Shown one piece after another: positions 62,262 through 64,000 of a DNA stretch of 64,000 nt. Source of the DNA: Pseudosulfitobacter sp. DSM 107133 (lineage in GTDB: Bacteria; Pseudomonadota; Alphaproteobacteria; Rhodobacterales; Rhodobacteraceae); the NCBI RefSeq assembly GCF_022788695.1, contig NZ_CP085154.1, positions 2,728,001-2,792,000 on the forward strand, written 5' to 3'. The first letter of the stretch is position 1. The number at the start of each line of letters is the position of its first letter. The notes under the pieces were generated by a model. It ran no database searches and was not told where the DNA came from. It saw only the letters and a program-made list of their open reading frames with translations. Both the position numbers and the translations under genes were made by a program.

Positions 62262-63740
62262 TTAACGCAGCACAGCGCCAGAGAAACCGGCACCGCGCAT
62301 TTTCGCCAGTGCGCTTTTCTGGGCCGCGGGCGTGCTGAACGGTCCGACCAGCACCAGACGCATTTCCTGACCGCTGCGGGTGAATTTGCCAATCCGCGTG
62401 GACATCCCCAAACGTTTGGCACGTTGCGCGGCCTGCTGGGCGCTGTCGGACCCGCTGTAATACCCAAGCTGGACATACCCCTTGCCCGAGATCCGCTCGC
62501 CTTTGGCTTGCTGGGGTTTGGGCGCAGCCCGCACCGCAGTTGCCGCCTGTGCGGGGGCCGCTTTGACCGGTGCCGAGCGGCTTGAAATCGTCGGCGCACG
62601 GTAGGTGCCCGCATTGCGCTGGATGCGTTTGACCAGGAATCCCTGACGTTTCTCGATTGTCACGATCCCCAGCTCGCGCTGTTGCGTGGCAATGTCCGTG
62701 TAGGGATAGACCAGCGGGACCTTGGCTGTCACATCGACACCGTTGCGTTGGTCGATCAGACGACGCGGCACGGTCGACGTCCAGATCAGCAACATGCCCG
62801 CGTGGCCGTCCAGCGTCTGCTCGGCGCGGTAAGGGTTCAGGCGGTCATCGGTCCATGCAGGGCGATACCCTTCGGGAAGCGGTGCGTTGCGGGTGTTCAG
62901 ACGGTGTGTGTAGACGTGTTTGGGCACCACGCGGGTTTGCCCTGTAAGAGCAGAGCGTTGCGGTGCAGGTGCGGCATAGACCGGCGCGGTGTAACTTGGA
63001 GCCGCGTAGCTTGGGGCACTGTAACTGGGTGCGGCATAGGTCGTCGTGGCAGGCGCTGCCGCGACAACACGACGTGTTCCGGCAACAATTGGCTCGGCTT
63101 GCGGGCCGCAGCGCACCGCGCCGCGCACGCCCGAGTTGATATAACGCGAACTGATCGGCGAAGCGCCCTGACAGGCCGGTTGCCGCGGTGTGGCAGCGGC
63201 GACGCGCGGGGCCGGTGCGGCCGGCTTTGGCGCAGGTGTGGATTTGTAGACTGTTTTCGGCGCAGCAGGCGACGGGGCGGGCCGGGGCGCCTGAACAACA
63301 ACCCGCTTGGGTGCGGGAACAGCGGCAGGTGCAACGGCAGGTGCACGGCGCACAACCGCTTTTGGTGCGGGCTTGGGCGCAGGTGCTGTGGCCACTTTGC
63401 GTGGCGCGGGCTTGGCTGCGGGTGCGGGGTTCAGCGTAATCTGCTGTGGTGTCCCCTGCCCGGACGGCGCACCGGCAGCGGTCTGCACGCCCTGGGTCGG
63501 CGTCTGGCCGCAAATCACCTTGCGGGACCGGTTGACGCGCGGCACCCAGGTGACGTTTCCGTCAATCCCCGCGCGGATAAAGACGCAGCCTTTGCTGTCG
63601 ATATACTGCAAGCCCTTGTAGCTGGCAGAGGGAAATTCAGCCGGTGTAATCTCACCGCGTGACAGACTTTGCGCGTGCCCAGCGTCGACATTTGTCGACA
63701 CTGCGATCACAGCAATTGCAATTGCTTTGGTAACTTTCAT
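62262..63740 (-). CDS. Exported SPOR-domain protein with C-x24-C module
   Basis: A 492-residue envelope protein. A signal peptide ends near AGHAQ (about 24); then [20 protein letters not shown] carries Cys52 with its partner Cys77 exactly 24 residues later; a long Pro/Ala/Lys-rich low-complexity linker (about 95-270) follows; the C-terminal SPOR domain is [20 protein letters not shown] and [20 protein letters not shown], which binds denuded peptidoglycan at the septum. GGGGGCGC lies before the ATG at 63740. Just upstream is a 28-bp palindrome. Confidence 0.87.
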   Translation of the reverse strand: MKVTKAIAIAVIAVSTNVDAGHAQSLSRGEITPAEFPSASYKGLQYIDSKGCVFIRAGIDGNVTWVPRVNRSRKVICGQTPTQGVQTAAGAPSGQGTPQQITLNPAPAAKPAPRKVATAPAPKPAPKAVVRRAPAVAPAAVPAPKRVVVQAPRPAPSPAAPKTVYKSTPAPKPAAPAPRVAAATPRQPACQGASPISSRYINSGVRGAVRCGPQAEPIVAGTRRVVAAAPATTTYAAPSYSAPSYAAPSYTAPVYAAPAPQRSALTGQTRVVPKHVYTHRLNTRNAPLPEGYRPAWTDDRLNPYRAEQTLDGHAGMLLIWTSTVPRRLIDQRNGVDVTAKVPLVYPYTDIATQQRELGIVTIEKRQGFLVKRIQRNAGTYRAPTISSRSAPVKAAPAQAATAVRAAPKPQQAKGERISGKGYVQLGYYSGSDSAQQAAQRAKRLGMSTRIGKFTRSGQEMRLVLVGPFSTPAAQKSALAKMRGAGFSGAVLR

Positions 63741-63758
63741 CTGCGCCCCCACAGGATT

Positions 63759-63786
63759 TGGTCGATACTATATATAGTATCGACCA
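63759..63786. promoter_or_regulatory. 28-bp perfect palindrome upstream of the SPOR gene
   Basis: The half-site TGGTCGATACTATA (63759-63772) is followed directly by its exact reverse complement. It ends 19 bases before the ATG (63740) and covers the place expected for the -10 box (TATATA in its centre). It is either the operator of a dimeric regulator or a 5'-leader hairpin; no regulator gene is adjacent. Confidence 0.7.
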
Positions 63787-63822
63787 CGATGCCCCATAAC
63801 TAGAGGCAAGGCAAGCATTCTA

Positions 63823-63834
63823 GGGTCCCGACCC
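63823..63834. terminator. CTAGGGTC hairpin near upp
   Basis: GGGTC-CC-GACCC is a perfect 5-bp hairpin, preceded by CTA to give CTAGGGTC as at 12568 and 35729. It lies 16 bases downstream of the upp stop codon on the minus strand. Confidence 0.5.
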
Positions 63835-63849
63835 GAAGGTGGGGCGCGC

Positions 63850-64000
<151 letters not shown>

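Overview
The window is a GC-rich, gene-dense bacterial chromosome segment. It almost certainly comes from a marine alphaproteobacterium of the Rhodobacterales (Roseobacter group). Supporting signs are the miaB-phoH-ybeY-corC-lnt-metK order, a SAM/SAH riboswitch in front of metK (a class known from Rhodobacterales), the irr-fabA-fabB-fabI block, a DUF952-DUF1330-pyrD operon, a DmdC-type acyl-CoA dehydrogenase, and dispersed GC-rich hairpin repeats between genes. Species cannot be fixed from the sequence alone. No tRNA, rRNA, prophage or CRISPR array was seen, and there is one insertion sequence.

Layout. 1-2.3 kb (minus): cmk (cut by the window edge), a small membrane protein and aroA. 2.35-2.45 kb: the C-terminal relic of an aldehyde dehydrogenase. 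2.5-11.6 kb (mainly minus): miaB, then a two-gene envelope insertion (OmpA-like protein and lipoprotein), then phoH, ybeY, corC-like, lnt, the riboswitch with metK, and trmB, with a small monooxygenase-like gene on the plus strand. 11.7-13.4 kb: an uncharacterised, possibly glycosyltransferase-like gene and a PhyH-type dioxygenase. 13.4-16.8 kb: irr divergent from fabABI (iron response beside unsaturated fatty acid synthesis). 16.8-18.5 kb: THUMP methyltransferase and FKBP. 18.7-25.7 kb: a tight seven-gene plus-strand operon (haloacid dehalogenase, hydrolase, PLP dehydratase, endonuclease/phosphatase-fold protein, PcaD, PcaB, MFS transporter) that looks catabolic. 25.8-29.5 kb: a probable sugar-acid or hydroxy-acid cluster (zinc alcohol dehydrogenase, enolase-superfamily dehydratase, CIA30 protein, SDR). 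29.6-31.8 kb: glutaryl-CoA dehydrogenase with a divergent LysR regulator. 31.9-34.9 kb: a cupredoxin-fold protein, YedK and a TPR-sulfotransferase. 34.9-35.7 kb: an IS5-family element inserted at a CTAG in a terminator. 35.8-43.1 kb: MFS transporter, 5'-nucleotidase, DUF952-DUF1330-pyrD, and MATE exporter with two hotdog thioesterases. 43.2-51.6 kb: two MerR regulators and a beta-oxidation operon (acyl-CoA dehydrogenase, small protein, GST, thiolase, tandem NTF2-like protein, FadB-like fusion). 51.7-55.6 kb: a divergent SDR/TetR pair with two palindromic operators, a WYL regulator and a desaturase. 55.7-62.2 kb: SLC13 permease, sulfotransferase, EamA transporter, acyl-CoA synthetase and a membrane protein resembling an inactivated M48 peptidase. 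62.3-64 kb: a SPOR-domain protein behind a 28-bp palindrome, and the 3' end of upp.

The most distinctive observations are: (i) a cysteine-bracketed C-x24-C module shared by three envelope proteins (lipoprotein, OmpA-like, SPOR); (ii) the SAM/SAH riboswitch between lnt and metK; (iii) an uncharacterised tandem NTF2-like protein inside the beta-oxidation operon; (iv) pcaD-pcaB embedded in an operon without pcaHGC; (v) two dispersed repeat families plus a CTAGGGTC hairpin family, one copy of which is the IS target; (vi) several sharp palindromic operators. All functional statements rest on recognition of family motifs by eye; no database search was run.
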